NCBI GenBank assembly: GCA_014529385.2
Contig: CM043952.1
Location: forward strand, 154,271,557-154,335,556
DNA length: 64,000 bases
From: Adiantum capillus-veneris
Lineage: Eukaryota; Streptophyta; Polypodiopsida; Polypodiales; Pteridaceae
Direction: 5' to 3'
Below, one piece after another: positions 63,714 to 64,000 of this stretch. Each line of letters starts with the position of its first letter. Position 1 is the stretch's first letter. The notes under the pieces were generated by a model. It made no database searches and was not told where the DNA came from. It saw nothing but the letters and a program-made list of their open reading frames with translations. The translations under genes and the position numbers were made by a program.

Positions 63714-64000
63714 TCTTGCTAGTATCTCCTATACTTCCTTTGGAGATTGAGCCTTCTTCACATGTGGTATAAAGAAGTCACTAATGCATAATGAAATCCA
63801 ATGCATCACTTTCCTTGAATTCTCAATCCACTTCTTGTAAGCTTCTACTCCTACTTGCCATGTTTTATGTGCTTCAACATTCTCTCTATTTGGTTCCAAA
63901 CCAACCTCGGGACACTCTTATTCACCTGTAATGTAGTCCCATAAACCTTTGTCCATGATAAAGTTCTCCATCCTGTAAGACCATATGCTGTAGTTCTCTC
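63714..64000 (-). pseudogene. gag: Copia-3 gag N-terminal part, runs off the window
   Basis: Minus strand from the edge: YSIWSYRMENFIMDKGLWDYI, TAA (about 63929), then PNRENVEAHKTWQVGVEAYKKW, VMHWISLCISDFFIPHVKKAQSPKEV, TAG, EILARMNISN. A typical copia gag start (WxxxMxxFLxxKxLWxxI) with two stops. The 5' LTR must lie beyond 64000. Confidence 0.85.

Overview
The window looks like nuclear DNA of a land plant, most plausibly a fern or another seedless vascular plant with a large repeat-rich genome. The evidence is indirect: plant-type Ty1/copia and Ty3/gypsy chromovirus elements, primer sites matching initiator Met-tRNA, many fragments of plant-type pentatricopeptide-repeat (PPR) genes whose wording resembles fern or lycophyte PPR families, and long CA/CT microsatellites. 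I see no intact cellular gene, tRNA, rRNA or CRISPR array. Almost every recognisable coding stretch is a retroelement remnant or a gene fragment carrying stops and frameshifts.

Layout. 1-2590 (-) is a scrambled PPR pseudogene. 2807-3885 (-) is a C2H2 zinc-finger pseudogene that may keep an intron. 5695-27436 (+) is chromovirus-type gypsy territory ('gypsy A'): a 5' LTR, gag, RNase H, integrase and chromodomain remnants and a 3' LTR, interrupted by an inverted mosaic piece (about 21430-22827) and a PPR scrap. The gypsy A 5' LTR is split at 6967/19054 by a 12.1 kb nested element flanked by the near-identical 5-base duplication AATAT/AATAC. The related gypsy B LTR keeps the unoccupied site. 27434-38500 is old, mostly unreadable DNA with a possible LTR, tandem repeats and a microsatellite cluster. 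38540-43809 (-) is gypsy B, with an internal deletion of reverse transcriptase. 43811-46216 (+) is a decayed copia (copia-1). It is followed by copia-2 (46217-51773, -), nearly complete with 192-194 bp LTRs about 98% alike. Then come a gag-like scrap, a PPR fragment and copia-5 (52814-55750, -), a 2.9 kb deletion derivative with 226 bp LTRs. Finally there are a copia RNase H tail, a 300-bp tandem repeat, a copia gag/protease scrap cut by a copia-2 family LTR plus leader (58982-59832, +), and copia-3 (-), which runs off the right edge.

The most unusual object is the 12.1 kb nested element (6968-19053, read on the minus strand). It has 0.9 kb LTRs, an Asp-tRNA-like primer site and a clear polypurine tract. 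It encodes gag, a zinc-knuckle region, an aspartic protease, a second protease-like domain and a long basic Lys/Gln-rich tail, but I find no reverse transcriptase, RNase H or integrase. It therefore resembles a non-autonomous gag-carrying LTR element. Its 2.8 kb leader holds eight copies of a 20-base palindrome, ACATGGATCGCGATCCATGT or a close variant, seven of them spaced about 271-288 bases apart in a diverged tandem array. A third, inverted LTR copy abuts the 3' LTR, making an 0.9 kb near-perfect inverted repeat with almost no spacer. A palindromic RNA dimerisation or packaging array, and a natural hairpin source of small RNAs, are the two hypotheses I would test first.
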